Shown here one piece after another: positions 33,342 to 42,627 of a DNA stretch of 64,000 nucleotides. The notes under the pieces are model-generated. The model had not been told where the DNA came from and made no database searches. It saw only the letters and a program-made list of their open reading frames with translations. The DNA is from Paenibacillus sp. R14(2021) (GTDB taxonomy: Bacteria > Bacillota > Bacilli > Paenibacillales > Paenibacillaceae). The stretch spans positions 1,922,001 to 1,986,000 of the forward strand of contig NZ_CP080269.1 of the NCBI RefSeq assembly GCF_019431355.1. Direction: 5' to 3'. The translations under genes were made by a program, and so were the position numbers. Every line of letters begins with the position of its first letter. The stretch's first letter is position 1.

Positions 33342-34628
33342 TCACTCATCACTATATAACATATGCTCATCCCTTTGCAAGGATGTCCCCCGAATTCGTT
33401 TGTTCCGAATTAGCGTGGAGGGATCGTCTCCGAGCATGCCTGCCGTAAGCACGGCATCCTCGCCGAACTTGTCTCTTAGCATGTCCATTGTCTTCGTCAA
33501 AGCTGCCTTACGAGGCTGTTCATTGTAATCGAACAGGTCCAGCTGAACCGCGGTTTCGGTCTGCAGCGTAAGATTTTGGAGCGTGATGCCGAGCAGTCTG
33601 ACGGGCTCTCCCGGCTTCCAATAGCGGTCAAACAGCTTGCAAGCCTCTCTATGGATATCAGAGGCAGAATCGGTAGGTGAATCAAGCGTAACCGATCGAT
33701 TGAACGTCGTCATATCCGGCCTGCGGATGACGATCTGAACCGTAGCGGCCATCATTTTCTGATGACGCATCCGCCTGCCGGTCTGGTCCGCCAAATTCAG
33801 CAGAATCCGATGAGCCTCCTCACGTCCGGTCACATCCTTAGGCAGCGTCGTCGTATGGCCGATCGACTTGTTGCGCTCCCGCTCCGCAGATACTTCTCCA
33901 TGGTCATGGCCGTACGCGGCAGCCTTCATCCACGAGCCGATGACGCCAAAATGCTTGACAAGCATGCTTTCATCGACTGCTGCCAGCTGTCCGATCGTTC
34001 GAATATTCAGCTTGATCAGCTTCTCTGCCGTCTTGCGGCCTATGCCGAATAAGGTATCGCATGGCTTGTCCCAGAGCAGGTTAGGCACGTCCCGAATGCG
34101 CAGCACAGTGAACCCGTTTGGCTTATTCATGTCAGAAGCCATCTTGGCCAGCAGCTTATTCGGCGCAATGCCAATCGAGCAGGGCAAATTCCATTCGGTT
34201 TGAATGCGCTCCTGAATGGCGCGCGCGATTTCAAGAGGCTCTCCGAACGCTGATGAGCCAGTAATGTCCAGGTAGCATTCATCGATCGATACCGCTTCAA
34301 CGAGCGGTGTATATTGTCTTGCAATGGACATAAAGCCGCGCGAGTAGGTGCGATAGAGATTGAAATCGGGACGGATGAGAATCAGATCCGGGCAGCGCCG
34401 CAGTCCTTCCCGAACGGTCATCCCCGTTTTGATGCCCTTCGAACGCGCGGTATACGAGGAGGTTACAATAATGCCCTTCCGCTGCTCTACGCTTCCTGCA
34501 ACCGCTGTCGGTTTTCCTTTATATAAATGAGGCTCCTCCGCTTCATGAACGGAACAATAGAAAGCATTCATGTCCAAATGAAGAATGACACGGCCCTTGG
34601 GAGCCGCAGTCCCTTGTTCCTTCGTCAT
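33342..34628 (-). CDS. dinB: DNA polymerase IV (Y-family)
   Basis: 428 aa. It copies damaged DNA without proofreading. Motifs in order: ILHLDMNAFYCSVH (metal-binding Asp), AVAGSVEQRKGIIVTSSYTARSKGIKTGM (steric gate and fingers), VEAVSIDECYLDITG (catalytic SIDE variant SIDECYLD), SIGIAPNKLLAKMASDMNKPNG, helix-hairpin-helix FGIGRKTAEKLIKLNI, and the little finger. VQLDLFDY near the C-terminus is a beta-clamp binding motif. Start at 34628 with AGGAGG seven bases upstream; the frame opens farther up at 34679. No LexA-like operator was noticed. Confidence 0.92.
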   Translation of the reverse strand: MTKEQGTAAPKGRVILHLDMNAFYCSVHEAEEPHLYKGKPTAVAGSVEQRKGIIVTSSYTARSKGIKTGMTVREGLRRCPDLILIRPDFNLYRTYSRGFMSIARQYTPLVEAVSIDECYLDITGSSAFGEPLEIARAIQERIQTEWNLPCSIGIAPNKLLAKMASDMNKPNGFTVLRIRDVPNLLWDKPCDTLFGIGRKTAEKLIKLNIRTIGQLAAVDESMLVKHFGVIGSWMKAAAYGHDHGEVSAERERNKSIGHTTTLPKDVTGREEAHRILLNLADQTGRRMRHQKMMAATVQIVIRRPDMTTFNRSVTLDSPTDSASDIHREACKLFDRYWKPGEPVRLLGITLQNLTLQTETAVQLDLFDYNEQPRKAALTKTMDMLRDKFGEDAVLTAGMLGDDPSTLIRNKRIRGTSLQRDEHMLYSDE

Positions 34629-34729
34629 CGCAGCAGCCTCCTCTCTACTGGAAATACAACTTCTAAATTCAGCATACAATCACGCGGCTGGAGCGTCAAC
34701 TTCCCGCGTCACGGCAAGGTTCCCGCACA

Positions 34730-34758
34730 TTTACTGCCTGCCTAACTAATGCTATAAT
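34730..34758 (+). promoter_or_regulatory. Extended -10 sigma-A-like promoter of cimA
   Basis: TTTACT at 34730-34735, 17-base spacer ending TGC, TATAAT at 34753-34758. Confidence 0.8.
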
Positions 34759-34810
34759 AAAAAATTATGACAACGCATAAAATGGTTCAAAGGAAGGGGC
34801 TTCTGCAATC

Positions 34811-36424
34811 ATGGCAAATACGATCTCCGTTTTTGATACGACATTGCGAGATGGCACACAAGGAGAAGGCATCAGTCTTTCCGCAGATGACAAAATCAAA
34901 ATCGCACAGAAGCTTGATTTGCTTGGCGTTCATTATATTGAAGGCGGAAACCCGGGAAGCAACAGCAAGGACATTGAGTTTTTTCAACGCGCGAAGGGGC
35001 TTAAGCTGAATGCCAAGCTGACGGCTTTCGGCAGCACAAGACGGAAGAACAGCATCGCCGAGCAGGACAGCAGTCTGCTTCGGATCGTCGAATCGGGCGT
35101 CCCAGCAGCAACACTTGTTGGCAAGTCATGGGATTTCCATGTGCATACGGCGCTGCAGACGACGCTGGAAGAGAACCTGTCGATGATTTATGACTCTTTT
35201 GCATTCCTGAAGAGCAAAGGCGTCGAGGCGATCTTCGATGCGGAGCATTTCTTCGACGGGTACAAGCATAACCCGGAATACGCGCTGTCCGTGCTTCGCA
35301 AAGCACAGGATGCCGGCGCGGATTGGATCGTCCTCTGCGATACGAACGGCGGCACGCTGCCTTCTGAAATCCATGAGATCGTCTCTCGCGTATCTTCCGA
35401 GCTGCACGCTCCGCTTGGCATTCATACACATAACGACTGCGAGCTGGCGGTTGCAAACACGCTTGCCGCGGTACAAGCCGGCGTCCGACAGGTGCAGGGC
35501 ACCATCAATGGCTATGGCGAACGCTGCGGCAACGCGAATCTTTGCTCGATTCTTCCCACGCTGCAAATCAAGATGGATTACCGCTGCGTCAGCGACGAGC
35601 AGCTGCAGTCACTCACCCAAACGGCACGTTATGTAAGCGAGATTGCTAACGTGCATATGCCGGTCGCTCAGCCTTATGTCGGCAACGCGGCATTCGCACA
35701 CAAAGGCGGCATCCACGTCTCTGCCATCATGAAAGATTCCAAAACTTACGAGCATATTCGCCCTGAACTGGTCGGCAACAAGCAGCGTATCCTCGTGTCC
35801 GAGCTTGCCGGGCAAAGCAATATCATTTCCAAAGCGCAGGAGCTTGGCCTTGATATCAATGCTAACAACGAGAAAACCAAACAGATCATGGAGCAAATCA
35901 AGGATCTGGAGCATCAAGGCTATCAATTCGAAGGTGCCGATGCTTCCCTCGAACTGCTGCTCCGCGATGCCTTCGGCGAAATGAAGGAGATCTTCAGACT
36001 CGAATCCTTGAAGATGATTGTGGAGAAAACAAACGGCAGCAGCATGAACGCCGAAGCGATCGTCAAAGTAAATGTCGATGGACAAACCATCTACATGGCC
36101 GCAGAAGGCAATGGTCCGGTCAATGCGCTGAACAACGCACTTCGCAAAGCGCTTGAGCAGTTCTATCCGGTGATCAACGACTTCCACTTGTCGGATTACA
36201 AGGTTCGCGTCATCGACGAGAAAGACGCCACCGCCGCCAAGGTCCGCGTATTAATGGAGTCGACGGACTTCAAGAATACATGGAATACCGTGGGCGTTTC
36301 GAGCAACGTCATTGAAGCAAGCTGGGAGGCGCTGGTCGACAGCATTCGCTACGCGCTCCTGAACAGCTTGAAGATCAGCATGCAGGACGAACCCCGCGAA
36401 CAGCTCGGACTCGTCAACCATTAA
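34811..36424 (+). CDS. cimA: Citramalate synthase
   Basis: 537 aa. It condenses pyruvate and acetyl-CoA to (R)-citramalate, a threonine-independent route to 2-oxobutyrate and isoleucine. HMGL-like barrel motifs are VFDTTLRDGTQGEGISLSADDK, IEGGNPGSNSKD, DAEHFFDGYKHNPEYAL, VLCDTNGG and GIHTHNDCELAVANTLAAVQAG (metal-binding HxHND), followed by GTINGYGERCGNANL. The C-terminal LeuA dimer/regulatory domain (about 410-530) probably mediates isoleucine feedback. GGNPGSN in place of the isopropylmalate-synthase residues and overall length mark the CimA branch. Own promoter and terminator. Confidence 0.9.
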   Translation: MANTISVFDTTLRDGTQGEGISLSADDKIKIAQKLDLLGVHYIEGGNPGSNSKDIEFFQRAKGLKLNAKLTAFGSTRRKNSIAEQDSSLLRIVESGVPAATLVGKSWDFHVHTALQTTLEENLSMIYDSFAFLKSKGVEAIFDAEHFFDGYKHNPEYALSVLRKAQDAGADWIVLCDTNGGTLPSEIHEIVSRVSSELHAPLGIHTHNDCELAVANTLAAVQAGVRQVQGTINGYGERCGNANLCSILPTLQIKMDYRCVSDEQLQSLTQTARYVSEIANVHMPVAQPYVGNAAFAHKGGIHVSAIMKDSKTYEHIRPELVGNKQRILVSELAGQSNIISKAQELGLDINANNEKTKQIMEQIKDLEHQGYQFEGADASLELLLRDAFGEMKEIFRLESLKMIVEKTNGSSMNAEAIVKVNVDGQTIYMAAEGNGPVNALNNALRKALEQFYPVINDFHLSDYKVRVIDEKDATAAKVRVLMESTDFKNTWNTVGVSSNVIEASWEALVDSIRYALLNSLKISMQDEPREQLGLVNH

Positions 36425-36429
36425 CGAAC

Positions 36430-36468
36430 AAAACGCCAGCACCCGTAACTTTCGGGCGCTGGCGTTTT
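36430..36468. terminator. Bidirectional terminator between cimA and the TlpA-like gene
   Basis: AAAACGCCAGC-CCCG pairs with CGGG-GCTGGCGTTTT around a 7-base loop. Confidence 0.9.
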
Positions 36469-36502
36469 GCTATCATTTTCAATCTCCTTAATTCGTTATG
36501 AG

Positions 36503-37063
36503 CTACAAGCCGGACTTCTCTTGCACATCAGCCGTAATCCACTTGTCGATAATGCCTTGCCATTTCGATTTGCTGATCACGCCTTCAATCCGCTCTCTCA
36601 CGACGCCGTTGCTGTCCACCAGCAAGCTGATCGGAAACGAGTTGATCTTGTACAGCTTCTGAGCATCACCGTCGCGGTCCATGAGAATCGGGAACGTCAG
36701 CTTCTGCTCGTCAACGAACGCTCTTGCCTGCCGTTCTTTATCTACGCTTGTGGCATTAATACCGTAGATCTCAAGCTTATCGCCGTATTCTTGGGACAAG
36801 GCCTGCATATCGGGCGCTTCCATCTCGCAGGGATAACACCATGAAGCCCAGAAATTAACGAGCAGCAGCTTCTCCCGTTTTCCTCCGATGGCGACATTCT
36901 GATCCTTTAAGTCAGGTAAATTAAGCGTCGGGGCTGTATAGCCCGGCTTCGGCAGCATGTCGGACGAAGCGGCGGACACTTCACTATGTTTTCCTTTATT
37001 TTGGTAAACCGCGGCACCTGCCAAAATCAGCACGATGACAAGAAGAACGATGGAACGTTTCAT
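36503..37063 (-). CDS. TlpA/ResA-like thiol-disulfide oxidoreductase
   Basis: 186 aa. An N-terminal membrane anchor (RSIVLLVIVLILAGAAVY) is followed by an AhpC/TSA-like thioredoxin fold: APTLNLPDLKDQNVAI, VNFWASWCYPCEMEAPDMQAL with redox pair CYPC, and SFPISLLVDSNGVV carrying the cis-Pro equivalent. It faces outside the membrane and reduces or exchanges disulfides, for example in cytochrome c maturation or spore proteins. No ccd or ccm gene is nearby, so the target is open. Confidence 0.87.
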   Translation of the reverse strand: MKRSIVLLVIVLILAGAAVYQNKGKHSEVSAASSDMLPKPGYTAPTLNLPDLKDQNVAIGGKREKLLLVNFWASWCYPCEMEAPDMQALSQEYGDKLEIYGINATSVDKERQARAFVDEQKLTFPILMDRDGDAQKLYKINSFPISLLVDSNGVVRERIEGVISKSKWQGIIDKWITADVQEKSGL

Positions 37064-37207
37064 GATACGCCTTCTTTCATAATCAATTGTCGAAATTCGT
37101 GTGGTCCTGCTTACATGTTACCATGTCTGAGAATGGAAGCTCAAGTTCATGGGTACATTACTCTTCGAGACCCGTGCGGTCATCTTAATAGCATGGGAGC
37201 TGACCAC

Positions 37208-38527
37208 ATGAATCATCAGACGACCAAATCCCGGCGTTCGGCAAGCCGTCCAGGAAAGCTGCGCACCACAGAATCCGGCAGCGTATCGAACGCTAAACAA
37301 GCGCAGAATCAGAAAAAGGCTAAAGGCAAGTGGCTGGCATACAGCGCTCTCGCCTCGGTTCCACTTGTACTCGTGCTTGGAAACTCTATGCTAGTTCCGA
37401 TCCTGCCGGATATGGAGCGAGAGCTCGGCATTTCCAGCTTTCAGGCAAGCCTCGTCATTACGCTATTTTCGGTCGCAGCCGGTCTCATTATCCCTGTCTC
37501 CGGTTATTTATCCGATCGTTACTCGCGCAAAGCTGTCATCCTGCCTTCTCTTGCCCTCTATGGGTTAGCCGGCATTGCCGCAGGATTCGCGGCCGTCATG
37601 CATCATTACGGATTCCTGATCGCCTCAAGGGCACTGCAGGGGATAGGCGCTGCCGGAACCTCTTCGATCGCAATGGCACTGGTCGGCGATATGTACAAGG
37701 ACGGTAACGAGAGCGAAGCCCTCGGAATTATTGAAGCCTCGAACGGCGCAGGCAAAGTGGTAAGCCCCGTAATCGGCTCACTACTCGCACTTATTATCTG
37801 GTATGCGCCATTATTTGCATTTCCGCTATTCTGTGCAGCCTCATTCGCCGCTATGCTGTGGTTGATCAAAGAACCTCCCAAAGATGAGACGCAACCGTCG
37901 CTTCCCATAAAACAATACGTAAAAGACATTTTCAAGGTGTTTCGTGAGAAGGGGCGCTGGCTGCTGGCTGCGTACTTATCGGGCTCACTGGGCCTCTTCA
38001 TCCTATTCGGCGTCTTATTCCATCTGTCTAACCTCTTGGAGGACCCGCCGTACAAGATTGACGGCGTCGCCAAAGGAGCTATACTGGCGATTCCGCTGCT
38101 ATTCCTCGTCATCACCGCCTATGTAACCGGCCGCCGTATCAAGAACAACGGTATCCTCATGCGCGCCTTAATGATCATCGGTTTGGCTGTCATGAGCGGC
38201 GCGCTTGCCGCAGCAGCCTTCTTGCATCAGAACTTGTATGTTTTGATCGGCTTTGCCGCGCTCAGCAGTGTTGGCACCGGCCTGCTGCTCCCCTGTTTAA
38301 ATACGCTCATTACTGGCTCCGTGGAACGCCAGCAACGCGGCATGGTGACTTCCTTATACAACAGCCTTCGATTTCTTGGAGTCGCATTTGGCCCCCCGCT
38401 GTTCGGCTGGCTTGCCAAAAATTCGGATACGCTTCTGTACGGCGTCGTATCGGCACTCTCTCTTGGCGCATTGCTCCTTATTATTTTTCTCGTGCATCCG
38501 TCCAAGCAGGCCGGAGACGCTTCCTAG
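37208..38527 (+). CDS. MFS transporter, drug:H+ antiporter type
   Basis: 439 aa. A basic N-terminal tail of 40 residues (SRRSASRPGKLRTTESG) precedes about 12 membrane helices. Family motif A reads SGYLSDRYSRKAVILPSL, and motif C is GIIEASNGAGKVVSPVIGSLLA, typical of drug exporters like TetL or Bcr-type proteins. Start at 37208 (GGAG eight bases upstream); the frame continues up to 36986 but would overlap the divergent TlpA-like gene. Substrate unknown. Confidence 0.85.
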   Translation: MNHQTTKSRRSASRPGKLRTTESGSVSNAKQAQNQKKAKGKWLAYSALASVPLVLVLGNSMLVPILPDMERELGISSFQASLVITLFSVAAGLIIPVSGYLSDRYSRKAVILPSLALYGLAGIAAGFAAVMHHYGFLIASRALQGIGAAGTSSIAMALVGDMYKDGNESEALGIIEASNGAGKVVSPVIGSLLALIIWYAPLFAFPLFCAASFAAMLWLIKEPPKDETQPSLPIKQYVKDIFKVFREKGRWLLAAYLSGSLGLFILFGVLFHLSNLLEDPPYKIDGVAKGAILAIPLLFLVITAYVTGRRIKNNGILMRALMIIGLAVMSGALAAAAFLHQNLYVLIGFAALSSVGTGLLLPCLNTLITGSVERQQRGMVTSLYNSLRFLGVAFGPPLFGWLAKNSDTLLYGVVSALSLGALLLIIFLVHPSKQAGDAS

Positions 38528-38609
38528 GCCGTCGTTTCGCCATGACTTTCACGCTATAATAGGTAGGCAGTGTGATTCCCTATCCTAAGCAGTAAAGTGA
38601 GGCTGTACG

Positions 38610-39086
38610 ATGCACGTACCAGGTAAGAGTACCACTCCCAACCGTGTTGTATTGACACCAGCATCTTTTCTTCAGCTAACGACACTTTGTCTAGAAGCTC
38701 TTCCCAATGAAATATGCGGCGCTCTATCCGGTCAATTCGCCCCCGTTTCCAGTGTACAAGCAGATGCCGGCTTCGAACTCCATGTGTCGGGTGTTATCTC
38801 GATCGCTAACGCCGCAGCGGATCCAAGCAAGCAATTTGTATTTGACCCCTCGGAATGGGTGCGCGCGCTGTATGACATACAAAAAAACCGACAATCGCTT
38901 GTCGGCTTCTTTCACTCTCATCCGCATTCCACCCCTGTCCCTAGTCCTTCGGATTTGAAGGGCATGGTCTACAGCGCTGAAGGGATTTCCTATTGGATTC
39001 TGTCGCCTCAGCCTGGAGGAAGCAGTGTTAACTTGCAGCCTTATTGGTACCAGGACGGAGGCTTTACTCCGCTAATGCTTGCTTAA
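38610..39086 (+). CDS. M67 (JAMM/MPN) family metallopeptidase
   Basis: 158 aa. The JAMM site is complete: Glu in LPNEICGALSG, then VGFFHSHPHSTPVPSPSD giving HxHPxxxxxxSxxD. Bacterial members cleave C-terminal extensions from ubiquitin-like sulfur carriers or act in cysteine synthesis (Mec+). No partner ThiS-like or MoeB-like gene is adjacent, so the substrate is unknown. The last 15 bases overlap the 3' end of the convergent exonuclease gene. Confidence 0.85.
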   Translation: MHVPGKSTTPNRVVLTPASFLQLTTLCLEALPNEICGALSGQFAPVSSVQADAGFELHVSGVISIANAAADPSKQFVFDPSEWVRALYDIQKNRQSLVGFFHSHPHSTPVPSPSDLKGMVYSAEGISYWILSPQPGGSSVNLQPYWYQDGGFTPLMLA

Positions 39087-39806
39087 ATATGCGTATAAAT
39101 CGCCCAGCGTGACCACATTGCGATGAAGCATCCGCTTCAAGTAATTCAACCACAGCTTCGCTGTCATCAGCGAATCTGCAAGCGCATGATGCCGCTGCGT
39201 GATCGGGATACCGCTCAGTTCGAGCAGATCGTCCAAATTATAATTGGTCCGTTCTGGCTCCAGCCATTTCGCGACCATCATCGTATCGAGAACACGATGC
39301 GTTAAATTCACTTTGGATGTACGCCACAGGGCTGTATTCAGAAATTGCTTGTCATGTCCGCTGGCATGGGCGATCAGCATACGTTTGCCCACGAATTCCA
39401 TAAAATCATGCAGCACCTGCATCAAATCCGGGGCATCCTCCGTCATCTCATTCGTAATGCCCGTCAATTCCGTAATATGCTTCGGCACTTTCCGTTTCGG
39501 ATTCACGAGGCTGTAGAAAGTTTGATCCTCTACCAATCGGTCGCCCTTAAGCAAGACAGCGCCGAAGGAGATGATTTCGTCCCCGTTCGTTGGGTAGAAC
39601 CCCGTAGTCTCTAAATCGAATACGACAACTTCCATTTCCTGCAGCGGCTGTTCCATAATGGAATCCTTACGCTGTTCTTTGGACATGGAACGGATGAAAG
39701 CCATTTGCTGTGCGTTCTGCGCGCCCATCATAGATGCAATCGCAGGTGTTAGCCCGCCCATTTTGTAGAGATGCCACATTCGGCCCACGCCTTTTTGCTC
39801 TTTCAT
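39072..39806 (-). CDS. DnaQ-like 3'-5' exonuclease
   Basis: 244 aa. An N-terminal helical part is followed by the DEDDh exonuclease: ExoI VVFDLETTGFYP, ExoII LIAHASGHDKQFLN and ExoIII HHALADSLMTAKLWLNYL with His-Ala-x-x-Asp. It probably degrades single-stranded DNA or RNA; it resembles the stand-alone epsilon-like proteins, not DNA polymerase III alpha. It lies 16 bases after the DUF294 gene. In other bacteria the same exonuclease and nucleotidyltransferase-like modules occur as neighbours, so a joint function is likely. Confidence 0.86.
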   Translation of the reverse strand: MKEQKGVGRMWHLYKMGGLTPAIASMMGAQNAQQMAFIRSMSKEQRKDSIMEQPLQEMEVVVFDLETTGFYPTNGDEIISFGAVLLKGDRLVEDQTFYSLVNPKRKVPKHITELTGITNEMTEDAPDLMQVLHDFMEFVGKRMLIAHASGHDKQFLNTALWRTSKVNLTHRVLDTMMVAKWLEPERTNYNLDDLLELSGIPITQRHHALADSLMTAKLWLNYLKRMLHRNVVTLGDLYAYLSKH

Positions 39807-39822
39807 GGTTTTCCCCTCCGTC

Positions 39823-40896
39823 TTACCTAGAGCCTGCCCATGGTTTGCTTTGAACCCGTTTCTGAAGCTTCTTCACGACGCGAAGGCCGTTCTTAAGCTC
39901 ATCGATTAATTCCTTTGTCAGCTTGGCGTTCGGCAGCTTTCCATTGTTGGAATAGAACCCCTCGTCGTTCTTGGCCGTTGTCATCAGCCTTAAGCGAAGA
40001 ATCAGCCGGAAAGCGTCCGCATAGGCAAGACCGTCTCTTTCGGTGAAAACTCCACTAACCGTCAGCTGCTGGATCCGCATTAACGTTGACGTTTCCCGGA
40101 TGCCGGCTTGTATGCTTAACAACCGAATGGCGTTCACCATGGGAATATAAGCGCCGTATTTCAAATCAAGACTTCCCGCGTCCTCACCGTATTGTTCCTT
40201 GAACAGCTGACCAAATACCCCCACTAATACTTTGTGGCGCATCGTATTATTCAGCATGTGCTGCACGATGAGTTGATTTTCGAGCATATCCGAGAAAAAA
40301 TGACCCTTCAGCTCCTGCAGCATCGATGCTTGACCCGAAATCAATCTACAGTCTGCCACGATGAGCAAATAACGAACCCTTTCCCAATCCGGATCGCTGA
40401 ACCAGAGGTTCAGCTTCGCTTTCCACTCCGATAATGATTGGCACCACACGGGATTGGAGCTGATGACTTCACCCTCGCACGGCGGATAACCGACTGCCTG
40501 CAGCGTTTGTACAATCGTCATCGAGAGCTTGCGATAATAATGAGACGTTTCCTGACGCTTTGTCTCATCCTGGGGATCGCCGTAAATCAAGCCGCTGTCC
40601 TGATCGCTGGACAACGTTTGTTCCTGTCTGCCTCCGCTGCCGAACAATAGATACGTATAAGGCACGGGTGGGGAACCAAGCCCCATCCGTGCCATTTGCT
40701 CTTCTGAGAGGGCGATAGCACGCCGAATTAATGCGTCATGCACCTCATTCAGATCCGTATAAAATTGTTCAATCGGTTGCTCGGAGAGCAGAGCTTTCAT
40801 ATGCGCGTGGATTTGATCCCGCAAGCCGCGTAGCGCTGCAACATCGGCGCAAGTGCCGACGTCTGTAAGCAGCTTCGCACGGACCGGGTCGCTCAT
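39823..40896 (-). CDS. DUF294 nucleotidyltransferase-like protein
   Basis: 357 aa. The nucleotidyltransferase-like core has YTYLLFGSGGRQEQTLSSDQDSGLIYGD (GSGGR and DxDxG), then the DUF294 C-terminal helical domain (VVKKLQKRV end). Related proteins carry CBS domains before this core and resemble GlnD-type uridylyltransferases; here the CBS part is absent. Activity is not demonstrated for most members. SD AGAGGTG precedes the ATG. It forms a two-gene unit with the exonuclease. Confidence 0.82.
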   Translation of the reverse strand: MSDPVRAKLLTDVGTCADVAALRGLRDQIHAHMKALLSEQPIEQFYTDLNEVHDALIRRAIALSEEQMARMGLGSPPVPYTYLLFGSGGRQEQTLSSDQDSGLIYGDPQDETKRQETSHYYRKLSMTIVQTLQAVGYPPCEGEVISSNPVWCQSLSEWKAKLNLWFSDPDWERVRYLLIVADCRLISGQASMLQELKGHFFSDMLENQLIVQHMLNNTMRHKVLVGVFGQLFKEQYGEDAGSLDLKYGAYIPMVNAIRLLSIQAGIRETSTLMRIQQLTVSGVFTERDGLAYADAFRLILRLRLMTTAKNDEGFYSNNGKLPNAKLTKELIDELKNGLRVVKKLQKRVQSKPWAGSR

Positions 40897-40936
40897 GCTG
40901 TGCTCACCTCTGTGTTAGGATATCGAACACCGATTA

Positions 40937-42307
40937 TTACATGTTTTGTTGTGCTTTTTTCATTTGCTCCGGGTAGCCGAACGTTCCGTGCTCGGAAAGG
41001 TCAAGACCGATGATCTCTTGTTCTTCCGTTACGCGAAGACCCATAACCACTTTCATAATGCCAAGCAGGATGAAGGAAGCCACAAGCACGTAACCGCCGC
41101 AAACGACTACGGATTCAAGCTGTACCCACAATTGGTGCCAGCTGCCCGTGTCGATCAGACCGCCTTTACCAACATTCAATTTCGCAGCCAGCTCATCTGT
41201 TGCGAAGATTCCGTTAGCTAGTGTACCCCATACGCCTGCAGCGCCGTGTACCGAAAGCGCATAGATCGGGTCGTCGACTTTAATTTTCTCGAAAAATTTC
41301 GTGCTGAAGAATACGAGTACACCTGCAAGCAGACCAATGACTACCGCAGCCCAAGGCTCTACGAATGCACAAGTTGCTGTGATGGCTACTAGACCGGCAA
41401 GCGCACCGTTCAACGTTGTCGTGATGTCAGCTTTGCCGTTTACGAGCCAAGAGATCAGAAGCGCTGCAACCGCGCCGCCTGCTGCGCCAAGCTGCGTGTT
41501 GAACGCAACGTAACCGAAGAAACCGTCGCCTACGCCAAGTGCGCTGCCTGCGTTGAATCCAAACCAACCTACCCACAGAATCAGAACGGACAATGCACCG
41601 AATACTTGGTTATGACCGAGAATCTCGTTTGCAGAGCCGTCTTTATTGAAGCGGCCGATACGCGGTTTCAACAATACCGTTGCTGCGAATGCCGCAATTG
41701 CACCTGTCAAGTGAACAACCGTCGAACCTGCATAGTCTTGCGCACCTTTTGTGAACAACCAACCGTCTGCACTCCAAATCCAGTGGGAAATAACTGGATA
41801 AATTAGTGCTGTGAACAATACCGTGAATACGAGGTAAGCGGAAAGCTTAGCGCGCTCTGCAAAACCGCCCCAGGCGATGGAAAGCGATACAGCTGCGAAA
41901 GCCAATTGGAATGTAAAGAAAATCGTCGGTGGAAGACCTACGCCGTCACCGGCTGCTTTAGCAGGCGAGAACAAGAAGTCGCCAGAGCCGATCACGTGGC
42001 TGATTGCCGTACCCGTGTTTTCGGCACCGAAGGCGAAAGCATAACCTACAGCCCAGTAAATCAAGGTACAAAGACCTAATGTGAAAATGGTTTTACCTGC
42101 GATATGACCCGCATTTTTCATCCGTGTCGAACCGGATTCCAGAAGGATAAATCCGCCTTGCATCAAGATAACCAAAATGGCTGCAACGAGTACCCAAATC
42201 GAGTTAAGCCCCATGTTTAGCGTTGCTGCTGATGGGTCGTCCGCAAAAACCATTGCAGGAAATAACAACGATAGAGCACCTAAAGACAAAATCAACTTTT
42301 TGACCAC
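40937..42307 (-). CDS. amtB: Ammonium transporter, Amt family
   Basis: 456 aa after a GTG start. A signal-peptide-like first helix (KKLILSLGALSLLFPAMVFA) is followed by 11 membrane segments. Typical Amt motifs are ILMQGGFILLESGSTRMKNAGHIAGKTI, GSTVVHLTGAIAAFAATVLL, VGWFGFNAGSALG with the pore His pair equivalents in the VVHLTG and SVHGAAGVWGTLA segments. It conducts ammonium inward. Start at 42307 because GGGGAG lies eight bases upstream; the frame runs up to 42430 through the promoter. No glnK gene follows. Upstream GlnR/TnrA-like boxes point to nitrogen control. Confidence 0.92.
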   Translation of the reverse strand: MVKKLILSLGALSLLFPAMVFADDPSAATLNMGLNSIWVLVAAILVILMQGGFILLESGSTRMKNAGHIAGKTIFTLGLCTLIYWAVGYAFAFGAENTGTAISHVIGSGDFLFSPAKAAGDGVGLPPTIFFTFQLAFAAVSLSIAWGGFAERAKLSAYLVFTVLFTALIYPVISHWIWSADGWLFTKGAQDYAGSTVVHLTGAIAAFAATVLLKPRIGRFNKDGSANEILGHNQVFGALSVLILWVGWFGFNAGSALGVGDGFFGYVAFNTQLGAAGGAVAALLISWLVNGKADITTTLNGALAGLVAITATCAFVEPWAAVVIGLLAGVLVFFSTKFFEKIKVDDPIYALSVHGAAGVWGTLANGIFATDELAAKLNVGKGGLIDTGSWHQLWVQLESVVVCGGYVLVASFILLGIMKVVMGLRVTEEQEIIGLDLSEHGTFGYPEQMKKAQQNM

Positions 42308-42361
42308 TACGACCACTCCCCAATGTAATGTTTCTTGACGTGCTAGGAAAGACTTAATGTC

Positions 42362-42390
42362 ATTATAGTCAGAAGTGCCTGATTTGACAA
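42362..42390 (-). promoter_or_regulatory. Sigma-A-like promoter of amtB
   Basis: Minus strand TTGTCA (42390-42385), 17-base spacer, TATAAT (42367-42362), 55 bases upstream of the GTG start. Confidence 0.8.
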
Positions 42391-42408
42391 TATAGTTTTT
42401 GCATTTCT

Positions 42409-42425
42409 CTTCAAATAATCTAACA
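42409..42425 (-). promoter_or_regulatory. GlnR/TnrA-like operator, proximal
   Basis: Minus strand TGTTAGATTATTTGAAG against the Bacillus consensus TGTNANAWWWTMTNACA: the left arm matches fully and the right arm is degenerate. It starts 18 bases upstream of the amtB -35 element. Confidence 0.5.
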
Positions 42426-42448
42426 TTCATGTCCTTAAAACATGGTAA

Positions 42449-42465
42449 TGTTAAGTTTTTTCACA
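42449..42465. promoter_or_regulatory. GlnR/TnrA-like operator, distal
   Basis: TGTGAAAAAACTTAACA on the minus strand fits TGTNANAWWWTMTNACA at all arm positions, with two mismatches in the centre. Its centre is 40 bases from that of the proximal box. The rest of the interval up to the MerR promoter shows no gene. Confidence 0.65.
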
Positions 42466-42627
42466 ATTTGTGCCTCAAAACCACCGATTCGACGTCCGAT
42501 TCTTCGCGTTTTCATCCAACTCGCCCAGCCCCAGCATTCATTTCACAGCACTTTGCAAGCCGCTCACAAAATGATCACAAAGTCTTATGTTAGGTTTGTA
42601 AAATGAAGGAATGGCAAAGCATTACGT

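Noticed and set aside
36986-37207. Extended MFS start giving 513 aa
   Set aside because: It would overlap the divergent TlpA-like gene and the extra residues look like translated intergenic sequence.
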